Assembly (NCBI GenBank): GCA_002104945.1
Contig: MCFH01000023.1
Location: forward strand, 186,001-250,000
From: Piromyces finnis
Lineage: Eukaryota > Neocallimastigomycota > Neocallimastigomycetes > Neocallimastigales > Neocallimastigaceae
Reading direction: 5' to 3'
Length of the DNA: 64,000 nt
Under the pieces are notes generated by a model that saw only the letters and a list, made by a program, of their open reading frames with translations, was not told the DNA's origin and did not search any database. Position numbers and translations under genes: made by a program. Shown piece by piece: positions 27,269 through 39,003 of this stretch. Every line of letters begins with the position of its first letter. Positions within the stretch are counted from its first letter, which is position 1.

Positions 27269-30029
27269 ATGAGGTTTTTATCACTTACAAATATAAAACT
27301 TATCCATTTATTACTATTTATTTTATTACTTTTATTTTCATTATCTAATGGTAATTATAAAATCAGAAAAAGATGTTTTATATTAACACTCAAGAAAGAT
27401 AGAATAAAATTAATTATTTATTAATAAATCATATTTCCTTTTTATAATAGGTGAACTATTAATTAGTGCCCTTGCTTATAGTTACACAGATGATGATCAA
27501 ATTATTACACCGCTTATAAAAAAATTTAATGAATATTCAAAAAACAATAATCTAAATATTAAAGTCAAGTTAAATATAATAACACCATCCAATTCTACAG
27601 TTTATATATCTGATTATGGAACGACAATTGAAACTCTTCTTTCTAAAAAATCAGATAAATATGATATCTATTTTTATGATAATGTTTATACAAAAAGATA
27701 TGGAAAATATTTTGTTAACTTTAAAAAAAAAATTCCTCAGGAACATTTAAATATGTATAAATCAGAGTTTTCATCTGATTTGTATATTTCAAATGATCGA
27801 TGGGTTGGCCTTGTAAATAATTTTTAACATTATTTTAGTATAATCCCCCCCCTTTTATATGTATTAATAGATTATTTTTTTTTATTTATTTAATTATTTT
27901 AATCTGCTAATTATTTATTTAGCCTGTTCAGGTAGACTATAGAGTTTTATATGTTAATATGGATCTATTAAATAAATATAATATGGAAATACCTAGAACA
28001 TGGGATGAATTGATAAAAACAGGAAGATATATATATGATGAAGAAGCAAAGAATAATCCTAACAATGATTTAAGTATTTATAATGGTTCATTAGATGGTA
28101 AAATGCATTTTTTTTTATAATTAATATACAAAATTAAAGGTATTTGACTAAATAATCATTTAACAATTTTATTATAAAAAATATATATTTAATAGCTGAT
28201 GAATCAGGAACAAGTACTACTATTGAATTTATATATTCTTTTAGAAAATCGAAGAAAGATCCTCCACCTGAATTCAATAGTCCAGAGGCAATTGAAGCAC
28301 TAGAAAAGTTGAAAGAACTTAAAAATAGAATTTCATCAGGTAATTTAATATTTTCATCATTAATAGTAGAAAAAAAATCTATTATTATTAGCTATAATTA
28401 ACATACAACAAACTATTTTTTTTTTATTTCTATTATAAAAAAATATTTACATTATATTTTATGAAAGATGAAGAATTTAGTCAATATGGTTCCTATGTAT
28501 TTTCTAAATTATTTAATGGAAAATCAATATTTTTAAAATATTGGTATACAAATTCACATCCTGTATATAAAAAAGTACCTTTACCAGGGAGAATTGAAGG
28601 AATATCAACTTCTTGTTTGGGAGGGAATAATATTGCAGTGAGTATATTTTCCTCAAAAGAAAAACAAGATGCAGCAGTCAAAGTAGTGGAATTTATTACT
28701 TCAAAGGATATTAAAAAAGAATTTTCTATAAAAAATGATTTATATTCAGGAATTGCTTCTTTATATGATGATGAAGAGGTTTGTAGTAGTAAAATAGATT
28801 GTGAATTATTTAAAAATTTGCAACCTGTTGTTAGACCAACAAGAGAAAATGAAGATTATGATGAATTTTCTTTGAATTTCAGAAATTATATCTATGAATA
28901 TATATTCGGAAATAAATCAGCAGAAGAAGTGCTAAATAATGTTGTAAATTTAAGAAAAGTTTATATGATATCACTTGATACAAAAGATTCACCAATTGGC
29001 TTAATATCTTTTATTCTATTGTGCCTTCTATCATGTATAATGATATTATCAATAATTTTTGTATTTATACCAACATTTAAATTACAGGACTTTTTACCTA
29101 GTGACTTTTGGATTTTATTAATGATGGGAATTATCATGGTGTTTTCTATGAGTTTTACAGAAATAGGGGAAATAACAAAACTTAACTGTCATTTAAGGCT
29201 ATTTTTATTTTCATTTGGGTTTTTACTTAATATGATCACAGTGTTATACAAGTTAATCATTTGTTTTCCTGAGGAAAATAAATTTTCTATATGGGTTGGA
29301 AAACATCGATATATTTTTATTTCATTATTTATTTTTATTAATATGATTATTAATTTCCTTTTTTTACTACATCCATATGATATTAAAGACGTTCAAGAAG
29401 ATAACGGAAAACATTTTAAAATATGTAAATTGAATCATATGTCCAGCATATCAATAAAATATATACTTATTTTTTTCATGTCGTTAATACTATTAAACAT
29501 TATAATATTAGTATTTTTAGAATGGAATATTAAAAGTACATTTTTAGATATAAGAATGTTTATATCTTCCATATATATTGACATTCTTTCGTTCATTTTG
29601 TTTATTATTATTGAATTGTATGAAATTCGAAATTATATTGGATATTTCATCATAAGAATAATTATTTACTCTGTATATGGTGTATCCAATTTTATTTTTA
29701 TGTTCTTTTATAAAATAATTTATTATTACATTAAAAAAAGTTCCGAAAATAAGGAAGAAGGAATTAATACAATCATCAATAATTTAAAAAATGAAATAGA
29801 TATTTCAAGTGAAAAAGCATCAACCTCTCGATTCATTAGTACAAAAAGATCGGAAATTGGTGAAACTTCTAATAGATCTAGTACATATCAATCATATCTG
29901 CAACATAGACGTTCATTAAGTTTTTATAATAAAATTTTAAATTATCATAGTCGTCAAGAAATAGGAAGAAGTAGTTGTTCCACTGTTACTAATAATGATC
30001 ATACTTCAAATGAAAGAAGTAACAATTAA
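27269..30029 (+). CDS. Receptor: bacterial-type solute-binding domain fused to class C 7TM bundle, 774 aa, five exons
   Basis: Exons: 27269-27350, 27451-27812, 27923-28097, 28196-28339, 28468-30029; all introns are GT-AG and the total is exactly 775 codons. Residues 1-27 are a signal peptide. Residues about 28-420 read as a family 1 extracellular solute-binding domain: 'DYRVLYVNMDLLNKYNMEIP', 'TWDELIK', and near the end 'AAVKVVEFITSKD'. Seven hydrophobic helices follow at about 432-455, 467-485, 495-520, 535-555, 583-605, 618-637 and 645-674, with class C features ('FKLQDFLPSDFW', 'LNCHLRLFLFSFGF' before helix 3). A Ser-rich cytoplasmic tail of about 98 residues ends it. It probably senses an extracellular solute, perhaps a sugar, through a G protein. 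The fusion is seen directly; ligand and coupling are inferred. Confidence 0.88.
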
Positions 30030-30341
30030 CCAACAATTAATTTACAAAAGAAATCTTATCTTCTTTTCTTAGAAATATTTAAATTGATATTTTTATCATC
30101 CAAATACAACCATAAAGTTTGTATCAAATCTGAATATAAAATTTTCAAATAATATCAATAAAAAAAAAAAAAAAGCAAATAAAAAATAAAAATAAAATAA
30201 AAATGAAATATAATAAAATAGCAATTTAAAATATATTGAATTGAACATTACAATCCTATATAATAGATTAAATTTGAAATTTAATCTATTATATTTTCGT
30301 GTATTTAAATACATATTATTATTATTTAATTTTTATCAATA

Positions 30342-30378
<37 letters not shown>

Positions 30379-32189
30379 TTAAAAATTCTATGTATTATTT
30401 TTTTAATGCTTACATACGTTATTTTAATATTTAATACATTAATTATAAATTATGTATTAATTTAAAATGAAGGATAACTTTATTAACTTTATAATTTTAC
30501 AAAATCAAAAACTTAAAGCTTTATTTTTTTTTTATAATACTTTTAATTTTATTATATTACATGCTCTAGGTAATATTATTACTATATTCTATTATTCTAT
30601 TAAATAATATTGAAAATGTATACTTTTTATTATTTCATTTATCATTTATATTCAGGCTTATCCGTAACAATTTTTTTTTTTTTTTTTTACATAAGCCAAA
30701 AAGGTAAAATATTCTATTAATATACATTATATTTTCATCCTTGTAGGGTTTGTCTTTTAAAAATAAAAAAAAAAAAAGGGAAAGAAAATAAAATAAAAAA
30801 AAAGAAATGAAAGAAGTATGAAATTCTTTTAAATTTAAAGTATCTTTTGTTTTTATTTTTAATATTAATCAAAAAATGGAAAATTATTTATAAAATAATC
30901 AATGATAAAGAAGTAAAAAAGCATCTCATTTTCATAATTAATGAAATGTAACACTATTTTTATTTTATTTTATTTTATTATTATTATTATGAATATTGTT
31001 AATGTTTAATTATATTAATTATTTTAAAATTACAAACAATTATTTCGATAAAGATTAACTAATATCAACTACATACTTAAAAATTTATTTTAAATTTATT
31101 TTTAATTTTCTCCATTTACATATTTCTTTTTATTTTGGAATTCTTATCTCCATTTATGATTCTCTTCTATTTGATAATTTTAAAACTGGGTACCTTTATA
31201 CTAGTATTTAAAAGAAAAGATATAATAATTTTATTCTTTGATTATATAATATTATTTAAATATATTCTCTTTATAACATTATTCTTTAAAAATATTAAAT
31301 ATTATATTATATAATATTAATTTTATTATAATAATTATTATAGAGTATAGTTTTTATTATTTTATATTGATATTTATTATTTGTAGTTGATCTAAATTTA
31401 ATTTGGTATATAATAATTATAATATTTATTTTAGTTTTAGATTAGAACTTTATTAATTTTATGTTTATATTGGTATATAAAAATGGGGAGTTTATTAATA
31501 GGTATTTTAATTTTAAGTTATTAACCATATTTTTTTTTTTTTTTTTTTTTTTTTCAATGCTTTCAATTATTATCAGAAAGAAAGTAAATGAAATAATCTT
31601 AATAAATACAATTATTAAATTCTTATTAAAATATGTGAGAAAATCTTATACTGTATTACTAGGTCAAAAAATAGAATAAAACTGAAATTTTAATTATGAA
31701 TATGAAAAATTAGAAATAAATATTATTGCTATTAAGTTTGTATAGTATAATATTAAATAAATACTCGTTTATTTTATATAAATAAAGATTTAAAATAATA
31801 AAAAATATTATAAAATAATTAAAGTTATTTGATATTTATATTTAACCAATATATTGTCTATTAAAAAATTATTTACCTATTCATTTAATATTAGAATATT
31901 GTTATTCCAGTTATATCTAAAAAATAAGGAATAATATTAATAATAAAAACTTGTAATAAATAGTTTAATATTAAAAAAAAATTAATAAGAAGAAAAAATG
32001 TTAAATGTTCAATAAAGTTTAAATTATTATAAATCCTTATTTAAATAAATAATTACTCAATTACAAATATTAAATTATTTTTATATAAATATTGATATAT
32101 TTCTCTTAATCATATTTTTTCTCAAATTTATAGTTTATATTTTATATTTATCTTTATAAATAATACATTAAAAATTATAAAATATTAAA
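30030..32189. other. AT-rich spacer
   Basis: No gene seen. Contains the near-perfect palindrome at 30258-30294 and a poly-A run at about 30349-30376. Frames at 30096-30314 (minus) and 31461-31679 (plus) are short, Phe/Lys-rich and not accepted. Confidence 0.65.
30258..30294. repeat. 37-nt perfect palindrome (18-bp arms, 1-nt centre)
   Basis: Arms at 30258-30275 and 30277-30294 are exact reverse complements about the single G at 30276. It lies about 230 nt after the 7TM receptor stop codon. The arms are AT-rich but not simple repeats (they contain tagatt/aatcta). Confidence 0.85.
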
Positions 32190-33008
32190 ATGAAAAGTGT
32201 TCCACTCTATGAAAATGCTGAAAAAAAAAGTTATTACAAGTATATGGATATACCACTAATTGAACCAGCACCAGAAGAAATTGAATGGGCTCGTACATTT
32301 AGAGGTGATCCAACTCAAGCTTTAAGATTTGAAGATAGAGCCTCATTACAAGAATTAGATCATACAATTGCTCCAGAAGGAGTATATTATATAAATGATG
32401 GTACAATTTTTATGTGTGCAGTAACAGAAACACCAAATATTACTGGTGAGATGTTTGAATGGTGGTTCCTTTGGCATCATTTAGATCAACTTCGTTTTGC
32501 AATCTGGGATCCAGAAGATCATTATGATGTTAAGATTCCAGAAGAAAGTAGAAAAAGAATTTTGAATCAAGATATTAGTATTCGTGAAAGAATATATGGT
32601 GTATCTTGTACTTGTTTAGAATCATTTAATGGTGAACAACCTCAATCACTAAGTTTTACTTTTTGTGATCCAGGAGAAGTTGGTTTTAAAAGAGAACTAA
32701 TAGGAACTGATGGATGTATGGCTATATTTTGTAGTAATGCTAATGTAAAGAAAGGACCAATAGATATTCCTGTATTTTTAGCATATGTATTAAAAAAAGG
32801 ACCTGATGGTAAAAATGTTGTTGTGATGCACTATTGGATGGGTAAAAATGTAAAAGATGGAGAAGATGTTACTAGAAGTCTTTGGTTTAGAGGATTTTTA
32901 GTTGAACTACCATCTATGCTAATTGTTCATACACATAAAGAAATGAAACGTCTTAATCAAATCCTTCCTCAATTATATGAAGAAAATAAAGATAATTGGG
33001 ATGAATAA
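32190..33008 (+). CDS. DAPG-hydrolase (PhlG)-like protein, 272 aa
   Basis: An intronless gene resembling the PhlG family, zinc enzymes that cleave a C-C bond in acylated phloroglucinols. Supporting segments: 'GTIFMCAVTETPNITGEMFE' at about 71-90, then WWFLWHHLDQLRFAIWDPEDH at about 91-111, 'FTFCDPGEVGF' (156-166) and the C-terminal 'VHTHKEMKR' (246-254). By position, candidate metal ligands are H111, E163, H214 and H247 or H249; this mapping comes from memory of PhlG, not an alignment. No signal peptide, so cytosolic. Family members occur in bacteria and many fungi. The true substrate here may be another acylated phenolic, such as a plant-derived one. I recognise the family with good but not complete confidence. 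Confidence 0.72.
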   Translation: MKSVPLYENAEKKSYYKYMDIPLIEPAPEEIEWARTFRGDPTQALRFEDRASLQELDHTIAPEGVYYINDGTIFMCAVTETPNITGEMFEWWFLWHHLDQLRFAIWDPEDHYDVKIPEESRKRILNQDISIRERIYGVSCTCLESFNGEQPQSLSFTFCDPGEVGFKRELIGTDGCMAIFCSNANVKKGPIDIPVFLAYVLKKGPDGKNVVVMHYWMGKNVKDGEDVTRSLWFRGFLVELPSMLIVHTHKEMKRLNQILPQLYEENKDNWDE

Positions 33009-34338
33009 AAATATTTAAAAAAAAAAAACAATTAAAAAGTAATATTAAATTTATAATTATTTTAATGATTATTTAAAAATTATATTAAAAAAAATATAAA
33101 ATAATAAAATGCATTTTATTAAAAGAGATATTATACATAATAGATGAATATATATACATTAATAATAAGTAATGTATTTTTTGTGGATTGTTTGTATATT
33201 TAATCATTTTTATTGGTATTGTATGATACCAATAAAAATATAATGCAATCTAAACAAAATTATTATTCCAAATAAAAAAATTTTAACTTTTTATATTTTT
33301 AACTTTTTTATTTTTCAATTTAGGTTTTAAGGTTTTATGATGCAAATTAAAATTATTATATAAATATAAATAATTGATAGGAAAATTGTTATTTTGAGAT
33401 AACTTAATATTTAACTGTACATAATTAAGAAAAAAAAAATAATTAAAGAATAAATTAAATTGGTATAATGATGGTAATAACAGAAAAATCAAAATATTTA
33501 TAAATTTTATTAGTTATTAAATAAAAAATAGGATATTATAAAAAAAAGGAAAATATATATAAAACTAATAATTTTTTATTATAAAAATGTGTTTATTTAT
33601 ATATATTTAAATAAAATTTTTAATAAAATATTAAAAAATGATAATTGTCTTTAAGGGTGTCATATAAATAGTTAACTCTTTTTCCAAAACAGAAATGTAT
33701 TTATTTTATTTTGTTATTTCCTAGCTAAGGAATTTAAAAGATTGTGCAACGTAAAATTTGACCATTTAGAAAGGTGTATATCATATATATGGATTATACA
33801 TTTTTAAAAATACTAAATGAAATTTTAGATAAATATTATAATCTGAAATTCAGAAATTCATTATAGCTTAAATTCTTTTTCTACTATAAAAATATAGTAT
33901 TAATTGTTAAAATCAAAATTTGGTAAAATACTGATTTATAAATATCAGTATTTATAAATCACAATTATAAATAACAATCTATATTTTTTTTATTAAAATA
34001 AACAAACATATTTTGCAATTTTTGTTTTGTATTTTTTTATATATTGTAAAACAATAAAACAAAATCTTATAAAGTTATGTATTTCAATTAAATAAAAATA
34101 TTTTTTATAAAAAGTTAGAATAAAAATAAAAATAAATAAATTAAAAAAAAATGATTAAAACAAAAATTAATAATAGTAATATTTAATGAAATAATATTGA
34201 AAACAAAAATATAATTATAATACTAAAAACTCCATAACACTTTTTTATTATATATATATAATAATAATTAATTTAATTATATAAAAATATATATTAATGT
34301 ATGATGTATGGATTATCATTTAAATCCTATTACTATAA
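33009..34338. other. AT-rich spacer
   Basis: No gene seen. Contains the 14-bp hairpin at 33206-33239 and a weaker palindrome near 33928-33955. A 69-codon minus frame at 33283-33492 is not accepted. Confidence 0.65.
33206..33239. repeat. Perfect 14-bp inverted repeat, 6-nt loop
   Basis: Arms at 33206-33219 and 33226-33239, containing the core attggtat/ataccaat, about 200 nt after the stop codon of the PhlG-like gene. Confidence 0.85.
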
Positions 34339-36689
34339 TTAAATACTCTTTAATTTTCCTTTTTCCTTTTTATATTTCATTACAATAAATGCTATAGATA
34401 AGCCAATGTAAATATAATTAATATAAGGCTGGATATAATCACATATAATTAAAGAAAGAATTACTACACTCAATGCAATAATAATCATTCCAGTACAAAT
34501 TATTCCAATTAATATTTTTTCTTTTAAACTGAAATCCTTATCTTCAGATAAAGTTGATAAAGCTTCAATTTTTTCTTCTTCTTCTTCTATTTTTTCTTCT
34601 TTATCTTCCTCTTTTTCTTTTTGTTGTGAATTTATTTCATTTTCTAAATCAGGGATATCTTGACTCATATTACTGATCATAGTGTAAACTTTTTCAGATG
34701 GCAATCTTTTAACAACCTTTGGATTTGTACGAGAACTAGTAGTTTGATATTCTTTAAGAGAACTTGTTAATTGATTAAGAAGTTCAGTTTTTTCATCTAT
34801 ACTTTCACAGAAAATTATATTTAATGCATCGGGATTACTGAATGAAATTTCGATAGTATTTTCCATATCTTGGTCTTTATCTATTATAAATTTTATAAAT
34901 TATAATATTATATATTAGGTAACATTGCTATTATGGTTTTCTCTTATATTTCAACTATTAACACATATAATTTGTTAAAGTGTTTAGAAAATCTTATATA
35001 AATAATTTTTTTTTATTTTTAAAACCTTCTGTCTCTGAATTAGAATCAATTTTTACGTCAGAAAAATCTCTTTTTTCGATTAACTTCAATTTTCCCCTTT
35101 CTAGTTTATCAGGTTCTTGAGATAAAGATTTTGCAATAATTATCATATCATTAAATATATATAGTAATCTTTTCTTTTTTTCAATGCCATGGTTAGAATT
35201 TAATAAGTCTTGAGAAAAAAGTTGTTGAGTTGGAGATATCGTTTTCTTTGTGTAAATTGTAATTTCACATTTATATTTTATCTTTCGACTAGGAGAAACA
35301 ATACTAATTTTCTAAGTTAATTTAGCATTATGATAATTATAATTATTTTATATATAGATATTAATGTCTAAAATTTTAATTCTTAAAAATTTATGAATAG
35401 ATATAATTTAAACATTTACTGGATTAAATCTAGACTGAAAATCAATAAGATAATAAATTGCTTCAACTACTTTTGATGCACCATTAACAACATTAACAAC
35501 GGTTTGTAATTTTTCATAACCATTTTTTAAGTTATTATAATCCTTATTAGATTTGCTCGTATATTTTATAAGTTCCTTATTTGTAATTGAAATATTAATA
35601 TAACATATAATATTAAAACATTAAAAAAAAATAATTGTCAATATTTTAATTTATATACCATTATAACATATATTATTTGGTATTATTAATTGGAAAAAAA
35701 TCATTATTTATATTTCCTTCTACCTTTAAAAGTAATGGATATTTACAAATTCTTTGAACGGGCTTAATACTAAGTAAAAAATATTTTTTTAATTAAAATA
35801 ATATATATTAGTCAAATTATTCAAATTAATTAAATTAACAAGTTTCCGTCCCTCTCAACCATTATTATATATGATTTAAATTACAAATTTATTACAGGAA
35901 ACTATCTAATTGAAGAAATCTTGATTCAGGTCTTTGAAATTGGGTCTGTTATATATAATAATTTATATACAATTAAAATTAACACATTATATCAAAATAT
36001 TAAATAATTTCTAACATTTGCTAGAATATGATTTTATGATCAGAAAAATACATTTAAAAATTTGGAAAAACTCTTTGAGCTTTTTAAATTTTCTAATTTT
36101 GTGAGAGCATAAGCATAATTACTGCAATATAGTAAATAAATTTTTAAATATTCATTCTATTATTTAATGATATAAATATAATAAATTGATTCAATTTGAT
36201 TTTAAAAGAAATATATTTATTATATTAATATTAATATTTATATATTACATTATTACATTATATTTATTATACCATTGTAAGCCATATATCACCAATTTCA
36301 TCAACATATGCATTTTTTTGTTGACGTTCCTCAAAAAGTGAAAGTAATTCCTTTTAATTAATTATTAATCATTACCATCATTGTTATTAAATATGATATA
36401 ATACAAATTAGTAACATAGAATGTATATATAAATAAAATTAAAATTCTAAATAATAATTCAATATTTTATTATTAAAAAAAGTATTATCTTTAATTCTTT
36501 TATTACTTTGTTAACCCCATAAATTTGTTCTATATTTGAAAATAGAGTATTCAAATCTTTTTTTGTTAAAATATTGGAATTTTTCAATGGTTGAATATAT
36601 AACTGAATAGATATCAAATAAAACAAAAAAATTATTTTATAAATTTATAAAATATGTTACTATTAATTAGAAAATAATTTCCAAAATTT

Positions 36690-36720
<31 letters not shown>

Positions 36721-37074
36721 AAAAAGAAATTAGTTTATTTTTTATAATAATATATAAACCTCGATAATAATTGATAAATCGTTAACATAATCTCTCTCTG
36801 TATCAATCATTTCATATATAATTTCTTGTCTTTTAATGTCATTTTTTGAAAGTTCCATAGAATCCACTACATTTTGACCTCCTATAAAATCAACCCATTT
36901 CTTTTTTAATTTCGCTGGACCATTAATAAACTCAATCGATTCTAGTTTCTTGTTATTTTCTTGAGTTGGTTTCATCTGGTCCATATCTCCAATAAATTCA
37001 GAATCGTCTTTATTTAATTCACCTTTGAGAGAAATGTTTTCAATTGGTGATAATTCTTCAGATTGAACTTCCAT
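34339..37074 (-). CDS. RhoGEF (DH-PH) with C-terminal membrane hairpin, 557 aa, nine exons
   Basis: Exons (transcript order): 36760-37074, 36507-36602, 36273-36350, 36052-36156, 35896-35945, 35724-35769, 35420-35575, 35026-35311, 34339-34880; total exactly 558 codons, all introns GT-AG. It is a guanine-nucleotide exchange factor activating a Rho-family GTPase. The DH domain spans about 81-282: 'KRQEIIYEMIDTERDYVNDL' (helix 1), 'NKELLSLFEERQQ', 'YCSNYAYAL', and the signature 'IKPVQRICKYPLLLK', whose Leu codon is built across an intron. A PH-like domain follows at about 283-425 ('LLYIFNDMIIIAKS'), then an acidic coiled coil (about 455-490) and two hydrophobic segments (about 500-524 and 530-546) with a basic end. 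A DH-PH protein ending in a membrane hairpin is unusual. Which GTPase it acts on cannot be read. Confidence 0.9.
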
Positions 37075-37875
37075 TTTTCTTTCTATTTAAGTTTTTATTT
37101 ATTATTAATATATATATTGAAGTTTTTCTTGTAAATGAATAATAATGCTTTTATTTTTGATTATAAAAAGGATTGAGAATACTTTTTTATATTATTATTT
37201 TTTAACCTGAAATTATAGGTTATATAATCGTATATCAATAAAGTCCCACAAATAATTATATAAATATACATTACATTTTAATTATAAAGTTAATTATTAA
37301 TAAATTTTTTATTAATAAAATAATTAAAGATGTATCACAAAGAGACAAAACAATTACATATTACATAAAATTGATATTTAAAAGGAAAGATATTATAAAA
37401 TATACAGTAATAGAAAATAATTATTATATTCTGCTAATACAAAAGAAAATAATTATATTTATTTATTTATTAATTCATTTATTCATACATTTATTCATTT
37501 GTTTATTAATTTACACTTTTATTAATTTATTTACTTATTTATTTATTTACTTATTAATTTATTTATATACTTATTAATTTATTTGTTTATTTATGTATTC
37601 ATTTATTTACCTATTAATTTATTTGTTTAAAATTAAAAAAAGAAAAAATTATTTAATATAAATGTATAGATTTAAAAGCTACTATAGGAAATTCAAATTA
37701 TGAAGATTTTTAAATATTATAAGAATAAATAAAGTATAAAATTGTATATAGAGTTCTTTAAACCATAAATAAAAAATGTTTGTAATAAATTTGTATTAAA
37801 ACAAAGAAAAAAAGAAAAAAAAATAATTATAATTTATTCCATTTCTTATGAAAAAATTAATTCTACTGAAGTATT
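37075..37875. other. AT-rich spacer with TTTA array
   Basis: No gene seen. A degenerate tetranucleotide array occupies 37455-37630. Confidence 0.7.
37455..37630. repeat. Degenerate (ATTT)n array
   Basis: About 40 imperfect tetranucleotide units (attt with ttac, ttca, ttgt variants). The Leu/Ile/Tyr frame through it is an artefact of the repeat. Confidence 0.85.
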
Positions 37876-39003
37876 ATGATTAATCAGGAAAAATATAATA
37901 AATTATATGAATATATTAAAGAGGAAGGAATTCAACAAGTTATTTTAAATAAAATAGACTCTCCTAGAGGGATTCTGAATGAATATGATAAAAAAGATAT
38001 CATAATTTGCTTATATTTAGTTGCAATTGACAATGAAGATTTGGAATCATTGATGAAATTAAATTTTGAAATATCTAAAAATAAAATTATAGAAGAAACA
38101 GATATTGTGTATAATATTTATATTAAAAATTTACTTAGTGTAAATAGATTAAAGAAAATAATTTCATTAAATTTTGGAACGGAAATTCATTTTGAAATTA
38201 CTACAAAATTATTAATTTCATTAATTAAAAATGAAGAAATAAAATTAATAAAAATTCTTTTCAATAATATTTTATTTGATAATAATTTTGTATTATCATT
38301 ATTGTATTATTACAAGTATAAAAAATCATTGTCAAATTCAAAATTACAGAATTTCATTATAAATGAAAAGAAAAAAATTGATTTAAATCAATTATTTGAC
38401 TATGATGATTATACATTTTTAAGCTATTCCTGTGAAAAAGGGAATGAAGAAATCATAAAATGTTTAATAAAGCAAGGTGCTAACATAGAAAAAAGAAATC
38501 AACTTGGAGAAACGCCTCTATTTAATGCTTGCCGAAGTAAAAAAGTAAATATTGTCAAATATCTACTTGAATGTGGAGCAAAAATCAATAGAGAAAACAT
38601 ATTGGGTGAAACACCATTATTTATTGCTTGTGAAATTAAAAATGAAATGATAGCAAAAATTTTAATTGACTATGGGGCTGAAATTAATAAAGAAGATAAT
38701 GATGGTGAAACACCTTTATTTATTGCATGTGAGTATGGAAATCTAAATAAGAATTTAATAAAAATGTTGGTAGAACATGGTGCCCTAGTAAATAAAGAAA
38801 ATGAATATGGAAGAACTCCACTATTTTATGTTATTGAATATGGAAATGAAGATATAGTAAAATATTTAGTCCAGCATGGTGCTGATATTAACAAAAAAGA
38901 TGACAATGGAAATACGCCCATATTTTTTGCATATAAAAATAAGAAAGATAATATTATAAAATATTTAATTGATCAAGGAGCTGATAAAGTAAATAATATA
39001 TAA
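37876..39003 (+). CDS. Ankyrin-repeat protein with N-terminal shared module, 375 aa
   Basis: An intronless gene. Residues 179-375 are about six canonical ankyrin repeats ('GETPLFIACE', 'YLVQHGADINKKDDNGNTP'). Residues about 85-175 are not canonical: they contain a module ending 'FDNNFVLSLL', then K-x-x-LS and 'E-KKKIDL', which recurs three times in the giant ankyrin protein at 55094-64000 about every 275 residues. That ties this gene to the giant gene, perhaps as a paralogue or a fragment released by duplication. No signal or membrane segment; likely intracellular. The start is the first ATG of the frame. Partner unknown. Confidence 0.88.
   Translation: MINQEKYNKLYEYIKEEGIQQVILNKIDSPRGILNEYDKKDIIICLYLVAIDNEDLESLMKLNFEISKNKIIEETDIVYNIYIKNLLSVNRLKKIISLNFGTEIHFEITTKLLISLIKNEEIKLIKILFNNILFDNNFVLSLLYYYKYKKSLSNSKLQNFIINEKKKIDLNQLFDYDDYTFLSYSCEKGNEEIIKCLIKQGANIEKRNQLGETPLFNACRSKKVNIVKYLLECGAKINRENILGETPLFIACEIKNEMIAKILIDYGAEINKEDNDGETPLFIACEYGNLNKNLIKMLVEHGALVNKENEYGRTPLFYVIEYGNEDIVKYLVQHGADINKKDDNGNTPIFFAYKNKKDNIIKYLIDQGADKVNNI

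Noticed and set aside
28461-28467. ATG at 28461 as the start of a separate 522-aa membrane protein
   Set aside because: The preceding exons join in phase at 28468 and supply the signal peptide and the first part of the solute-binding domain; the ATG lies in the intron's acceptor region.
34339-34866. Separate 175-aa two-helix membrane protein starting at 34866
   Set aside because: The splice acceptor at 34881-34882 joins it in phase to the PH exon, and the first residues complete the PH-like domain.
36126-36129. CAG at this position as acceptor of RhoGEF exon 4
   Set aside because: It would put a stop in frame; the upstream AG gives phase 0 and the expected DH residues 'YCSNYAYAL' across it.
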